A DNA stretch of 64,000 bases from Paraburkholderia phenoliruptrix. Lineage in GTDB: Bacteria > Pseudomonadota > Gammaproteobacteria > Burkholderiales > Burkholderiaceae. The notes beneath the pieces were generated by a model. That model searched no databases. It worked only from the letters and a program-made list of their open reading frames with translations, and was not told the origin of the DNA. Within the stretch, counting starts at the first letter, position 1, and each line of letters begins with the position of its first letter. The position numbers and the translations under genes are program-made. The stretch covers positions 124,001 to 188,000 of the forward strand of contig NZ_JAEUAV010000009.1 of assembly GCF_019511605.1 (NCBI RefSeq). Reading direction: 5' to 3'. Shown piece after piece: positions 20,067 to 29,378 of this stretch.

Positions 20067-21302
20067 TTATTTCGAGGTCGCTTCGGCCTTCGCGCCGACC
20101 ACTTCGGCGATCGCGCTCGCGAGCCGCACGAAGCCTTCGTTCATGTCCTCGAGCGGCATGATCAGCGACGGTACGAAGCGCAGCACGTCGGGTCCCGCCA
20201 TCAGCATGATCACGCCATGCTGGCCGGCCGCCGTGACGAAGTCTTTCGCCCGGCCCTTATAGGTGTCGTTCAATTCCGCGCCGATCAGCAGGCCCTTGCC
20301 GCGCACTTCCTTGAAAAGGCCAAAGCGTTCGTTGAGTCTGGCGAGGTGGCCCTTCAGCACTTCGCTGCGCGTGCGCACGCCTTCGAGCAGTTGCGGATCG
20401 CTCACCAGCTCGACCACTTTCTCTGCAATCGCGGAGCCCAGCGGGTTGCCGCCATAGGTCGTGCCATGCACGCCGACCTTGAAGTGCGCGGCCAGTTCGT
20501 TGGTGGTCAGCATTGCGCCGATCGGGAAGCCGTTGCCGAGCGCCTTCGCGGTGGTGAGAATATCCGGCGTCACGCCGGTGTCCTGGTACGCGTAGAAGTA
20601 GCCGCTGCGGCCCACGCCGGTCTGCACTTCGTCGAAAATCAGCAGCGCGCCGTGCTGATCGCAAGCTTCGCGCAGCGCTTTGAGGAACGCCGGGTCAGCA
20701 GGTATTACACCGCCCTCGCCCTGAATCGGCTCGACGATCACCGCGCAGGTTTTCGCGCCGATGGCCTGTTTCGCGGCCTGAATATCGTTGTACGGCAAAT
20801 GCACGATGCCCTGCGGCACCGGCCCGAAGCCTTCTGAGTACTTTGGCTGGCCGCCCACGCTGACGGTGAAGAACGTGCGGCCATGAAACGACTGCGTAAA
20901 CGAAACGATTTCGAATTTGTCGGCGCCATGACGATCGAACGCGACACGGCGCGCGAGCTTCAGCGCCGCTTCGTTTGCTTCCGCACCGGAGTTCGCGAAG
21001 AACGCACGGTCGGCAAACGTCAGGTCTTCGAGACGTTTGGCAAGACGCAGCACCGGCTCGTTCGTGTAGCCATTGCCGATGTGCCAGAGCTTGCTGCCCT
21101 GCTCGTGCAAGACTTTCAGCAGTTCGGGATGCGCATGACCGAGCGCGGTGACGGCGATGCCGCCGGCGAAGTCGACATAGTCGCGCCCTTGCGTATCCCA
21201 CACGCGTGAGCCGAGACCGCGGTCCGGCACGAAGGCGGCGGGCGCAAACACCGGCACCATGACTTCGTCGAAGGTCTTGCGTGTCACAGTCAGGTCGTTC
21301 AT
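20067..21302 (-). CDS. aruC: Succinylornithine/acetylornithine aminotransferase
   Basis: 411-residue class III PLP-dependent aminotransferase. [20 protein letters not shown], the PLP-contact [14 protein letters not shown] and the Schiff-base lysine in [14 protein letters not shown] are visible, as is [11 protein letters not shown]. In this operon it converts N-succinylornithine to the glutamate semialdehyde derivative, and may serve acetylornithine as well (AruC/AstC/ArgD). First gene of the aruCFGDBE order known from Pseudomonas. Upstream are candidate ArgR half-sites. Confidence 0.94.
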   Translation of the reverse strand: MNDLTVTRKTFDEVMVPVFAPAAFVPDRGLGSRVWDTQGRDYVDFAGGIAVTALGHAHPELLKVLHEQGSKLWHIGNGYTNEPVLRLAKRLEDLTFADRAFFANSGAEANEAALKLARRVAFDRHGADKFEIVSFTQSFHGRTFFTVSVGGQPKYSEGFGPVPQGIVHLPYNDIQAAKQAIGAKTCAVIVEPIQGEGGVIPADPAFLKALREACDQHGALLIFDEVQTGVGRSGYFYAYQDTGVTPDILTTAKALGNGFPIGAMLTTNELAAHFKVGVHGTTYGGNPLGSAIAEKVVELVSDPQLLEGVRTRSEVLKGHLARLNERFGLFKEVRGKGLLIGAELNDTYKGRAKDFVTAAGQHGVIMLMAGPDVLRFVPSLIMPLEDMNEGFVRLASAIAEVVGAKAEATSK

Positions 21303-21345
21303 GACAAATCCTCGTTACGGGTGAGAGGTAATACACGTAGTGTAG

Positions 21346-21381
21346 GAAACCACGAGCGATACGTCTTGCGCACAGGCGACG
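21346..21381 (-). promoter_or_regulatory. Candidate ArgR (AraC-type) half-sites upstream of aruC
   Basis: On the minus strand CGTCGC (21381-21376) is followed by eight bases and AA, matching the Pseudomonas ArgR half-site TGTCGC-N8-AA at all but one position. A second TATCGC (21361-21356) lies 20 bases on in the same orientation but lacks the AA. The direct-repeat arrangement and position 45-80 bases upstream of aruC fit activation by the adjacent regulator. Confidence 0.35.
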
Positions 21382-21426
21382 CTTTCTATGAGCTTCCAAC
21401 GCCCACCGCCAGCGCCGGCGGGGTGT

Positions 21427-22476
21427 TCAGTCTGCGAGATCCGGTCGCTCGATCAGTGCGCCCGCACGCGGCTCGCTCGCGGCCGCGCCGCTCGCGCCGG
21501 TCTGCCGCTCGATCCAGTTGCGGCGGTCTTCGCGCGGGGTCACGCCAAAGCGTTCGCGGTAAGCATTCGAAAAGTGCGCCGCCGACGAAAATCCGCACGC
21601 AAGGCTGATCTGCACAACCGATTTGCTGGTGCGCTGCAATTGCGTGCGCGCTTTGGAAAGGCGCAGGCCCAGATAGTATTTGGAAGGCATCGAACCGAGA
21701 TACTGTCGGAACAGGCGCTCGAGCTGCCGCCGCGACACGCCGACGAGCGCCGCGATCTCGTCAGTGGTGAGCGGGTCTTCGATATTCGCTTCCATCAGCA
21801 GCAACGCATCGTTCAATCGCGGATGGCGCTCGCCCGGCGCGGTCACGAACGGAATACGCTGACGCTCCTCGCCCGCGCGCAACACGCCGACACCGAGCGT
21901 GTCCGCAATGCGGTCCGCGAGTTCGGGGCCGTGCTCGCGGCCGATCATCGCGAGCATGAAGTCGACGCTCGCCTGACCGCCCGCGCAGGTGGCGCGATCG
22001 CGGTCGATTTCGAAAATCTGCTGCGTGACGATGGAGCGCTCGAACTGCTCGGCGAACTGCTGATACGTTTCCCAGTTCACGCTCACGCGGTAGCCGGACA
22101 ACTGCCCGGCCATCGCGAGCCACCACACGCCGTGGTGAATGCCGGTGACGAGCGGCGTGCGCTGCCCAACCCGCGCGAGGCTCGCGAGAAACAGGCGATA
22201 GTCGGCAAATTGCTGGAAGCGCTCGGTGACGACGATCAGCCAGTCGCACGCAATCGCGTCGCCGAACGCCGCGTCGGCGGGCCATTGCGCGCCGCCCGCG
22301 AGCGGCACGGCGCGGCCGTCCCACGAACAGACCTGCACGCGGTACAGCGCGCGGCCGTCGATTTCGTTGGCCAGATTGAGTGCGTCGACAATCGGCCCGA
22401 CGCCCGACATCGACACGGGCGGCAATGCAACGATCGCCACCTGGGTGGTACGTGCGGGACTGGACGTGCGGGCCAT
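21427..22476 (-). CDS. argR: AraC-family regulator with DJ-1/PfpI-like sensor domain (ArgR type)
   Basis: 349 residues. The N-terminal class I glutamine amidotransferase-like domain (about 10-190) contains CAGGQASVDFMLAMI, as in GATase1-AraC regulators of the CdhR/GbdR/ArgR group. The C-terminal AraC DNA-binding domain (about 225-325) has two helix-turn-helix units (LTTDEIAALVGVSRRQLERLFRQYLG; VVQISLACGFSSAAHFSNAYR). Its place between the uptake genes and aruC matches argR of the Pseudomonas aot-argR operon, the arginine-responsive activator of aru. Function by position and domain architecture. Confidence 0.82.
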   Translation of the reverse strand: MARTSSPARTTQVAIVALPPVSMSGVGPIVDALNLANEIDGRALYRVQVCSWDGRAVPLAGGAQWPADAAFGDAIACDWLIVVTERFQQFADYRLFLASLARVGQRTPLVTGIHHGVWWLAMAGQLSGYRVSVNWETYQQFAEQFERSIVTQQIFEIDRDRATCAGGQASVDFMLAMIGREHGPELADRIADTLGVGVLRAGEERQRIPFVTAPGERHPRLNDALLLMEANIEDPLTTDEIAALVGVSRRQLERLFRQYLGSMPSKYYLGLRLSKARTQLQRTSKSVVQISLACGFSSAAHFSNAYRERFGVTPREDRRNWIERQTGASGAAASEPRAGALIERPDLAD

Positions 22477-22502
22477 CGGCTGCGGTATGACGGTGCGGCG
22501 CG

Positions 22503-23294
22503 TTACTTCAGGCTGCCGGACAGAAACTGCCTGAGCCGCTCGCTGCGCGGCGTGCTCAACACGTCGGCGGGCAGCCCCTCTTCTTCGGTGCGGCCTTGGT
22601 GCAGGAACATCACGTGGTTCGACACGTTGCGCGCAAAACCCATTTCATGCGTGACGACGATCATGGTGCGCCCTTCTTCAGCGAGCTTCTGCATGACCTT
22701 CAGCACTTCGCCGACCAGTTCTGGGTCGAGCGCCGAAGTGGGCTCGTCGAACAGCATCACGTCCGGGTTCATCGCCAGCGCGCGCGCAATCGCCACACGC
22801 TGCTGCTGCCCGCCCGACAGATGCGACGGATACTGTTTTTCGACGCGCGGCGCGAGACCCACCTTTTCCAGGTATTCGCGCGCCCGCTCTTCCGCTTCGC
22901 GGCGCGGCACGCCGAGCACGTGAATCGGCGCCTCGACGACGTTCTCGAGCACGTTCATATGCGCCCACAGATTGAAGTGCTGGAACACCATCGCGAGTTT
23001 CGTGCGAATCCTCTGCAACTGCTTGTGATCGGCCACTTCGAGATTGCCGCCGCGGTCGGTTTTAGTCCTGACCGCCTCGCCGTCGACCACGATCTGCCCC
23101 GCGTTCGGCCGCTCGAGAAAATTGATGCAGCGCAGGAAGGTGCTCTTGCCCGAGCCGCTCGCACCGATGATGCTGATCACGTCGCCCTTGTTCGCGTTCA
23201 GCGATACGCCCTTGAGCACTTCGTTGTCGCCATAGCGCTTGTGGATGTCCTGCACGGCGAGCTTGCAAGCCTGGGTTTGCGTGGTGTGGAGCAA
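22503..23294 (-). CDS. hisP: Basic amino acid ABC transporter ATPase (HisP/AotP type)
   Basis: 263 residues. Walker [10 protein letters not shown] near residue 42, the Q-loop, signature LSGGQQQR and Walker [13 protein letters not shown] are complete. The HisP-like [33 protein letters not shown] marks the polar amino acid class. It probably starts at a TTG (23294), which has GGGAGAG five bases before it; no ATG is near. Its stop is 26 bases before argR. Confidence 0.92.
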   Translation of the reverse strand: MLHTTQTQACKLAVQDIHKRYGDNEVLKGVSLNANKGDVISIIGASGSGKSTFLRCINFLERPNAGQIVVDGEAVRTKTDRGGNLEVADHKQLQRIRTKLAMVFQHFNLWAHMNVLENVVEAPIHVLGVPRREAEERAREYLEKVGLAPRVEKQYPSHLSGGQQQRVAIARALAMNPDVMLFDEPTSALDPELVGEVLKVMQKLAEEGRTMIVVTHEMGFARNVSNHVMFLHQGRTEEEGLPADVLSTPRSERLRQFLSGSLK

Positions 23295-23373
23295 GATGCT
23301 CTCCCTTTGAGAATACGGATCGAGGTTTCGACAGCGCGCCCTCAGCGCGCCGCCCGCTGCGAAGACGGCGCGC

Positions 23374-24087
23374 TCAATGCGTGCGCACCGCCAGATAACC
23401 TAGCCAGCGACGCTCGGCGCGGCGAAACAGCGCAACCAGAGCAAACGACACCACGAGGTAAATCAGCGCGGCAAGGCCGAACGCGTCGAACGACTGATAG
23501 GTCGCCGAATTGGCATCGCGCGCTACCTTGAGAATGTCGGGCACGGTGGCCGTGAACGCGACCGTGGTGGCATGCAGCATCAGGATCACTTCGTTACTGT
23601 ACAACGGCAGCGCGCGGCGCAGCGCGGACGGTATCACAATGCGGCGGTACATCGTGAACCAGCTCATGCCGTAGGCGCGCGCGGCTTCCACTTCGCCGTG
23701 CGACGTCGAGCGGATCGCGCCCGCGAAAATCTCCGTGGTGTACGCACAGGTGTTCAGCGCGAACGCGAGAATCGCGCAGTGAAAGCCGCTGCGGAAAAAC
23801 GCATCCAGCAACTGATGCGAGCGGACGAATTCGAGGCTGTACATGCCGGTATAAATCAGCAGCAACTGCACGTACAGCGGCGTGCCGCGAAACACATACG
23901 TGTAAAGACGCACCGGCGTGGACAGCCAGCGCTTTTTCGACACGCGCGCCACCGCAAGCGGAATTGCAACGCAAAAGCCGATGCCGACCGAGGCGACCAG
24001 CAGCCACAGCGTCACCGCGAGCCCGGACATGCGCTGGCCGTCCCAGTAGAGAAACGCGCGCCAGAATTGGTTGAGGATGTCGATCAT
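23374..24087 (-). CDS. hisM: Basic amino acid ABC transporter permease (HisM type)
   Basis: 237 residues, equal in length to HisM. Several transmembrane segments are visible with the EAA-loop [22 protein letters not shown] near residue 155. It starts at [17 protein letters not shown], with GGAG ten bases upstream. It follows hisQ by 4 bases and forms the heterodimeric channel with it. Confidence 0.9.
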   Translation of the reverse strand: MIDILNQFWRAFLYWDGQRMSGLAVTLWLLVASVGIGFCVAIPLAVARVSKKRWLSTPVRLYTYVFRGTPLYVQLLLIYTGMYSLEFVRSHQLLDAFFRSGFHCAILAFALNTCAYTTEIFAGAIRSTSHGEVEAARAYGMSWFTMYRRIVIPSALRRALPLYSNEVILMLHATTVAFTATVPDILKVARDANSATYQSFDAFGLAALIYLVVSFALVALFRRAERRWLGYLAVRTH

Positions 24088-24091
24088 GGTC

Positions 24092-24793
24092 TTAGAGCTC
24101 CGCGTGCCGCACGCCAATCGAATAGCGGCGTTCGAGCCAGATCAGCGCGAGGTTCGAGACGGTTGTGAGCGCGAGGTAGATCAGCGCCGCGATCAGAATG
24201 AAGAAGAACATGTTGAAGGTGCTCTTGCCCGCGTCCTGCGCGGCCTTCACCACGTCCGCGAGACCGATGATCGACACGAGCGCCGTCGCCTTGACGAGCA
24301 CCTGCCAGTTGTTGCCGATGCCGGGCAGCGCGAAACGCATCATCTGCGGAAAGAGAATGCGCGCGAATACCCTCGCGCCGCTCATGCCGTATGCACTACC
24401 CGCTTCGAGCTGACCGCGCGGCACGGCGAGAAACGCGCCGCGAAACGTTTCGGTGAAGTACGCGCCGTAAATGAAGCCGAGTGTCAGCACGCCGGCCACG
24501 AACGGGTCGATGTCGAATTGCGGCAGGCCGAGCGCATCGGTCAGATTGTTGACCGCGATCTGGATGCTGTAGAAAAGCAGCAGCATCAGCACGAGGTCGG
24601 GCACCGAGCGGATCAGCGTCGTATAGCCGGTGGCGAGCGCGCGCAGCGGCCGGTTCAGGGAAAGTTTCGCCGCCGCGCCCGCGAGCCCGAGCAGCACGGC
24701 GGTCGCGAGCGACAGGACCGACAGTTCGACTGTCTGGATCGTGCCGGCCAGCAACACCGGACCAAAGCCGTATAGCACCACGCGTGTCTCCAT
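24092..24793 (-). CDS. hisQ: Basic amino acid ABC transporter permease (HisQ type)
   Basis: 233 residues. The HisQ-like start LYGFGPVLLAGTIQTVELSVLS, FYSIQIAVNNLTDALG and the EAA-loop GSAYGMSGARVFARILFPQMMR identify it. The start METRVV (24793) is preferred because it matches family length, but an upstream in-frame ATG would add about 18-26 residues and no strong ribosome binding site decides between them. First gene of the transporter-argR-aru block; upstream 24794-25066 holds no gene and probably the promoter. Confidence 0.88.
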   Translation of the reverse strand: METRVVLYGFGPVLLAGTIQTVELSVLSLATAVLLGLAGAAAKLSLNRPLRALATGYTTLIRSVPDLVLMLLLFYSIQIAVNNLTDALGLPQFDIDPFVAGVLTLGFIYGAYFTETFRGAFLAVPRGQLEAGSAYGMSGARVFARILFPQMMRFALPGIGNNWQVLVKATALVSIIGLADVVKAAQDAGKSTFNMFFFILIAALIYLALTTVSNLALIWLERRYSIGVRHAEL

Positions 24794-25066
24794 CCAGGTT
24801 CGTTTGAACGTTGCCAGGATGCAGTCGGCTCGTGCCGCCCGACTCATCAGGCATGGCGCGGAGTCTCGCAAGCGAAAATTAAATTCTCAAAGGCAGGCGC
24901 GCGTTTTGCTGCGTCGCAACAAACGGCGTACCGGGGATGCGGCGGCCCGCCGCGCCCGATGTCGCGGGGCGTCGGCGCGGCTTACGTCGGGTAAGGTGCG
25001 GACGCGCTGCCGCGATTTCGCAAGTTTGAGGTCGCTTTTGCGATAGACGGCGGGCGCTGCGCGCCG

Positions 25067-26020
25067 CTACTCGATCCCAAGCCGTGCGCGAATGGCGGGC
25101 AGCATGTATTCGACCGCCGCGCGCCCTTCTTCGATGGCCGGCGCCGCGCGATGGAAGTCGAAAATGCCCATGCCGCCCAGGCGCGGCTGGATCAGGATAT
25201 CCGCCGGCTCGCCCGCCAGACGGCTGCGCGTGATCCGCACCTGCATGATGTCGATGCTCTGCGCGATCGAACTGAGCATCGAAGGCACGCGGGCACTCGG
25301 CGCGGGCGGCACGCGCACGTCGTCGGTGACGCGCTCCTCGGCGGGCGCGAGCCAGCGCGGCCAGGGCTTGCCGTTACGCCGCAGCGAAACGGGCGGCGGC
25401 GCGTGCGGATCGATGGCGGGCGTGTCCACCACCGCGCCGCCGAAATCGCGGCCATTCAGAATGTCGTTGTTCAGGTCGACCGCGATCACACAGTCCGCCC
25501 GCATGCCGCGCGCCACCGACACCGGCACCGGATTGCTCAGGCCGCCGTCGACGAGCCATACGCCGTTGTGCCACACCGGCGTGAAAATGCCGGGAATCGC
25601 AATCGACGCACGCACCGCGTCTACCACGCTGCCGTCCTGCAGCCAGCTTTCACGGCCCGAGTCGAGTTCGGTGGCAACCGCCGCGAACGGCATGTTCAAC
25701 TGGGCGATGGACCGGCCGTTGAACTTGTCCGCAAAAAGCTGGATCACCTTGCGCCCGCCGAGCAGGCCGCCGGAGAGCCGCAAGTCGAGCAGGCGCACCA
25801 CCGTCTGCCACGTGAGGCGCGAGACCCACTCCTCGAGCCAGTCGAGGTCGCCGTTCGCATAGACCGCGCCGACCAGCGCGCCGATCGAGGTGCCGCACAC
25901 CACGTCGGGTTTGATGCCCGCGTCGTGCAGCGCGCGAATCGCACCTATATGCGCCCAGCCGCGCGCCGCGCCGCCCCCCAATACCAGTCCGATACGGCTG
26001 TATCGACGTCGACGTATCAT
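25067..26020 (-). CDS. Patatin-like phospholipase (RssA/YchK family)
   Basis: 317 residues. A Ser-Asp dyad lipid acyl hydrolase fold: oxyanion loop GGGAARGWAHIG near residue 15, nucleophile elbow GTSIG and catalytic Asp in LVDGGLSNPVPV. Bacterial relatives are the NTE/RssA group acting on phospholipids at the membrane. The C-terminal part after residue 215 has a Pro-rich insert (VPPAPSARVPS). Follows the BamE-like lipoprotein by 31 bases and may be cotranscribed with it. Confidence 0.88.
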   Translation of the reverse strand: MIRRRRYSRIGLVLGGGAARGWAHIGAIRALHDAGIKPDVVCGTSIGALVGAVYANGDLDWLEEWVSRLTWQTVVRLLDLRLSGGLLGGRKVIQLFADKFNGRSIAQLNMPFAAVATELDSGRESWLQDGSVVDAVRASIAIPGIFTPVWHNGVWLVDGGLSNPVPVSVARGMRADCVIAVDLNNDILNGRDFGGAVVDTPAIDPHAPPPVSLRRNGKPWPRWLAPAEERVTDDVRVPPAPSARVPSMLSSIAQSIDIMQVRITRSRLAGEPADILIQPRLGGMGIFDFHRAAPAIEEGRAAVEYMLPAIRARLGIE

Positions 26021-26051
26021 GAAGCCCCCGTCTTTGCGTTCTGTTCTGTTT

Positions 26052-26603
26052 CTAGCGCCCGCGCACGACGTCCGAACGCGACGTTGTGTACACCGTGTGA
26101 TTCTGGTCGAAATGCACGTTGAAAATGCCTTCTTCCGTCACGCCGCCCTCGCGCCATTTCCAGCTCCACACCGTCTCGGGCTTCAGCGGAAACACCGCGA
26201 CCTGGCCTGGTTTGCCGAGCAGCCGCCGTACTTCGTCCTCGCTCATGCCGATGCGGATCTTGCCGAAATTCGCAGCGGTCAACACTTGCGTGATGGATTG
26301 CAGTTTACCGTCACGGTCAATGTCCACCATGTACGTATTCAGACCTTGCGGACCACGCGGATATTCGAAGCGCTTCGAACCGTCGGTATAGGTGCGTTCC
26401 GTTTCGGGCTTGCCCATCTGCTCGCGGATCTGCGCTTCGGTGGTCACGCCCGGCGTCATGTCCTTGAGCAGCAGTGCGTCGGGCTTCACGGCGTTGAACA
26501 GCTCCTTGATTTTTTGCACGGCGCGCTCGCTTTGTTGGTCGTCGCATGCGGTGAGTGCAAGGCATGCGGCCAGCATGGCGACAATAGGCAGTTTCAGACT
26601 CAC
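26052..26603 (-). CDS. BamE/SmpA-like outer-membrane lipoprotein
   Basis: 183 residues. A lipoprotein signal with lipobox LTAC places the acylated Cys at residue 20. After a helical stretch (VQKIKELFNAVKPD) come two copies of a BamE/SmpA-like motif: LLLKDMTPGVTTEAQIREQMGKPE and FGKIRIGMSEDEVRRLLGKPGQ, each followed by a tryptophan- or tyrosine-containing strand. It is probably a periplasm-facing outer-membrane lipoprotein; function unknown. An 11-bp tandem array and a candidate ncRNA lie in the 620-base region upstream. Confidence 0.82.
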   Translation of the reverse strand: MSLKLPIVAMLAACLALTACDDQQSERAVQKIKELFNAVKPDALLLKDMTPGVTTEAQIREQMGKPETERTYTDGSKRFEYPRGPQGLNTYMVDIDRDGKLQSITQVLTAANFGKIRIGMSEDEVRRLLGKPGQVAVFPLKPETVWSWKWREGGVTEEGIFNVHFDQNHTVYTTSRSDVVRGR

Positions 26604-26855
26604 AGCGAAGTTCCTGTAGCAGTGCGCGCGCGACGGCCCGCACCGGTCATGTAGTGATGCCCCGCCGCACTTCGTCGGGGCGCGCTACAGGATAACCGGC
26701 CAACGCAAAAACCGCGAGCGCGCACGCGCGCCGGCCAGCATGCAGTCATCGCGGCCGCAAACGCGCAAAACGCGATACGTCGGGCATTTTTCGATGATTG
26801 GGCTAGCCACGTGGGATTTATTGCAAACAGCAACAGACGCAACAGAAAGCAAACA

Positions 26856-26879
26856 GGCGACGCCGTGCAAAGCGTCGCC
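26856..26879 (-). terminator. Intrinsic terminator inside the gene-free region
   Basis: A perfect 8-bp stem GGCGACGC/GCGTCGCC with an eight-base loop is followed on the minus strand by TGTTTGCTTTCTGTTG. It lies over 250 bases upstream of the lipoprotein start and over 340 bases after the preceding gene, so it most likely ends an independent transcript. Confidence 0.6.
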
Positions 26880-26890
26880 GCTGCGGGGGC

Positions 26891-26923
26891 ATTGAAGCTG
26901 CATTGAAGCTGCGTTGAAGCTTG
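26891..26923. repeat. 11-bp tandem array, three units
   Basis: ATTGAAGCTGC occurs twice exactly (26891-26901, 26902-26912), followed by GTTGAAGCTTG (26913-26923). It lies within the candidate RNA, next to its terminator. Confidence 0.85.
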
Positions 26924-27224
26924 TCGTGGAGACGGCTACGGTCAGTACGCCGGAGAAGGAAGACGTGGGCCCGAGGACAGCAACCCGTCTGAACGATACA
27001 GCAGGTGGGACGACGCGCAGCGGTCCTGTCCCGGTACGGCGATGAACGACCTTGGCCGTTCACCTTGCGCCATCGCCGGAAGTGGCGAACCGCTGCTTGT
27101 CTGGTCGCCCTGGTCCCCTCATAAAGCCTTCCAAGTGAAGCTAATCTAACGGGATCGGCGGCTTTAGACGAGAGCGCGTTTACACCGAATTTGCAGAGGA
27201 TTTCGCAGCCTCACATGGTGCGAA

Positions 27225-28211
27225 TCACGGCAGCGGGAAGCTGCGGTCAAAGCTTGCGCGCACGTCCAGATGCGCGCGTATCACGTTGGCCGCTTCGTAT
27301 GTGTCGGCGGTGCGTTGCTGTGCGGCGATAACCGTGTCGTCGATGGCAACGGGATGCACCTGGCCGCGCTGATAGACCGTCTTCAGCACATCGGTCGGCA
27401 AGCCGGTCACGCGCGATTGCATGGCCGCCACCTCGTCCGGATGCGTGAGCGCCCAACGCTGGCCGATCGCCACGCGCCGCAGAAAGTCGGCCAGTTGCGC
27501 GCGTTTGCCGGCAATCGCGGCCTCGGTCGCGACCTGATAGCTGAGCCCCTCGGACAAACCGACGCCGTTGGCGATGATGCGGTCGTGATCGCGCGATTCG
27601 CCAAGCGCGGTGTACGGGTCCCACACCGACCACGCGTCGACACTGCCAGACGCAAGCGCGGCCTTCGCGTCGGCGGGCGCAAGAAACACGAACGTCACTT
27701 CGCTCGCCGCGAGATTGGCCCTTTTCAGCGCCGCGAGCGCGAGGTAGTGGCCGATCGAGCCGCGCGTGGTCGCAAGGCGCTTGCCCTTCAGACCCGCGAC
27801 ATCCACGAGCGGCGAATGCGGACCCACCACGATGGCGAGATCGAGCGGATTGGAGCGCGTCGCCGCGACTGCCCGCACCCGCGCGCCGGCGGCAAGCGCG
27901 AACACGAGCGGCGCGTCCCCGAGGCCGCCCACATCCACGGCGCCCGCATTCAGTGCTTCGCCAAGGGGCTGCGCCGCCGGAAAGTTGAACCATTCGATCT
28001 TGTACGGCAGGTCCTTCAACTGACCGGAGGCTTCGAGTATGCCGCGCGTTTGCAACGACTGGTCGCCGACCTTGAGAACCGGAAGATCGGCGGCGAGGCC
28101 AGGCGTCGCGCACAACGCTGCGCAAAGCGCGAGCGCGGCGCCGGCAAGCACGTTGACGAAGCTGCGCGGCAGCACGGAAAACATCGTGGGAGACGGGCCG
28201 AAAGGCATCAT
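27225..28211 (-). CDS. ssuA: Aliphatic sulfonate/taurine-type ABC substrate-binding protein (SsuA-like)
   Basis: About 328 residues. A Sec signal peptide ends near GLAAD, then the SsuA/TauA fold: LPVLKVGDQS, FPAAQPLGEALNAGAVDVGGLGD, GKRLATTRGSIGHYLALAAL and DAWSVWDPYTALGE. It would bind alkanesulfonates in the periplasm. No SsuB or SsuC homologue is in the window, so the transporter partners are elsewhere. The start is uncertain: two adjacent ATG codons (28211, 28208) lack a clear ribosome binding site, and ATG 28181-region (MFSVLP) is also possible. Divergent from a LysR gene. Confidence 0.85.
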   Translation of the reverse strand: MMPFGPSPTMFSVLPRSFVNVLAGAALALCAALCATPGLAADLPVLKVGDQSLQTRGILEASGQLKDLPYKIEWFNFPAAQPLGEALNAGAVDVGGLGDAPLVFALAAGARVRAVAATRSNPLDLAIVVGPHSPLVDVAGLKGKRLATTRGSIGHYLALAALKRANLAASEVTFVFLAPADAKAALASGSVDAWSVWDPYTALGESRDHDRIIANGVGLSEGLSYQVATEAAIAGKRAQLADFLRRVAIGQRWALTHPDEVAAMQSRVTGLPTDVLKTVYQRGQVHPVAIDDTVIAAQQRTADTYEAANVIRAHLDVRASFDRSFPLP

Positions 28212-28386
28212 GGCAATGGCGTGCGAGTTGAAATTCAGCAAGGTTCAGCGACGATAAGCGCAACGCCCCGTATAAGACAAACGCATTATTCTTCTAAGCA
28301 AATATGCGAATTTTTGTTGCCGGCCAGGTCCGCCGCAATCGCGCCGCAGGTATCATCAGGCGCACGAACCAATCCCATCGCGCATC

Positions 28387-29322
28387 ATGAAGATCGACGA
28401 AATCGACGCTTACGTCACGGTCATTCGCTGTCAGTCGCTGCAGCAGGCGGCGCTCGCGCTCGGGCTCACGCAGCCGGCCATTACGCGCCGTCTGCAGAAT
28501 TTCGAGGAAGCGCTTGGCGTCGAATTGCTCGATCGCAACACGCGCCCATTGAAGGCGACGGCAACCGGCCGCGTCGTGTATGAGCAATGCCGGGTGATCC
28601 AGCGCGAACTGGACGTGTTGCGCGAAATCGTCGCGACCGACACGCCGCCCATCGGCACGCTGCGCGTGGGCGTCGCGCAGACTGTCGCCGATATTGCGCT
28701 TGGCGAAGCGCTGCGCGCGGTGAAAGCCGCCTACCCCGATTTGCAGACGCGCGCCTGCACCGGCTGGAGCAGCCAGTTGCTGCAACAACTGGAAAACGGC
28801 GATCTGGACGTCGCCGCAATGCTGCTGCCCGCCAACAAGACCTTCGGCGACGCGCTCTCGGCGCGCTCGCTCGGCCGCGTCAAACTGGCGGTGGTCGCCC
28901 GCAAGGGGCTCGTGAAGAAGCGCGCGCACACGCTCGCCGAGTGCCAGTCGCTCGGCTGGGTGCTGAATCCGGATGGCTGCGGCTTCCGCGACGGCCTGCA
29001 GCGTGCGCTGACGGGCCTCGGACTCACGCTCAGGCTGAATCTCGAAACGCTCGGCACCGAACTGCAGTTGCAGCTTGTTGCCGACGGTCACGGCCTCGGG
29101 CTCGTGCCCTTGCCGCTGCTGGCTGCGAGCAGCTATGCCGGGCTGCTCGACGTGGTGTCGGTCAGCGACTTCAAGCCGCTTATCGACATCTGGCTCGTGC
29201 AGCCGCGCGTGCTCGGCAAACTGCAACAGCCGGTGGAACGCCTCGGTGCGGTGATCGCGCGGCAGTTCAAGGAGATGCGCGGCCCGCACGCGGACAGGCG
29301 CGGGTTGCAAAGCGCTGCGTGA
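28387..29322 (+). CDS. LysR-family transcriptional regulator
   Basis: 311 residues, with an N-terminal helix-turn-helix (SLQQAALALGLTQPAITRRLQNFEEALG) and the co-inducer domain starting near residue 90 (GTLRVGVAQTVADIALGE). It is transcribed divergently from the SsuA-like gene across about 145-175 bases that include an AT-rich stretch (28290-28320), so it probably controls that gene. It lacks the features that would identify CysB or Cbl. Confidence 0.88.
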   Translation: MKIDEIDAYVTVIRCQSLQQAALALGLTQPAITRRLQNFEEALGVELLDRNTRPLKATATGRVVYEQCRVIQRELDVLREIVATDTPPIGTLRVGVAQTVADIALGEALRAVKAAYPDLQTRACTGWSSQLLQQLENGDLDVAAMLLPANKTFGDALSARSLGRVKLAVVARKGLVKKRAHTLAECQSLGWVLNPDGCGFRDGLQRALTGLGLTLRLNLETLGTELQLQLVADGHGLGLVPLPLLAASSYAGLLDVVSVSDFKPLIDIWLVQPRVLGKLQQPVERLGAVIARQFKEMRGPHADRRGLQSAA

Positions 29323-29378
29323 GTTTACGGTCGGGGGCGAGATAGACCGGATGTCTCGACCCGCCGGCGCAACCCTCG

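Larger units (their letters stand above)
26840..27120 (-). ncRNA. Candidate structured small RNA (unassigned)
   Basis: The 620-base gene-free region 26604-27224 holds nested complementary blocks: GGGAC/GTCCC (27007-27011 with 27113-27117), GCAGCGGT/ACCGCTGC (27017-27024 with 27089-27096) and CGGCGATG/CATCGCCG (27037-27044 with 27071-27078) enclosing a GAACG/CGTTC hairpin. They form one rod-like fold. A G-U pair in the apical hairpin replaces an A-C mismatch on the other strand, which favours minus-strand transcription, and an intrinsic terminator follows at 26856-26879. I do not recognise the RNA family. Ends are approximate. Confidence 0.4.

Noticed and set aside
26891-26923. CRISPR-like array
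   Set aside because: The units are 11 bases without spacers, so this is a plain tandem repeat. No CRISPR array or cas gene was seen in the window.
26840-27120. 6S RNA, SRP RNA or a cobalamin/FMN riboswitch
   Set aside because: The extended rod recalls 6S RNA, but the size, the bubble and the usual neighbour gene do not fit; the SRP tetraloop motif and riboswitch cores are missing.
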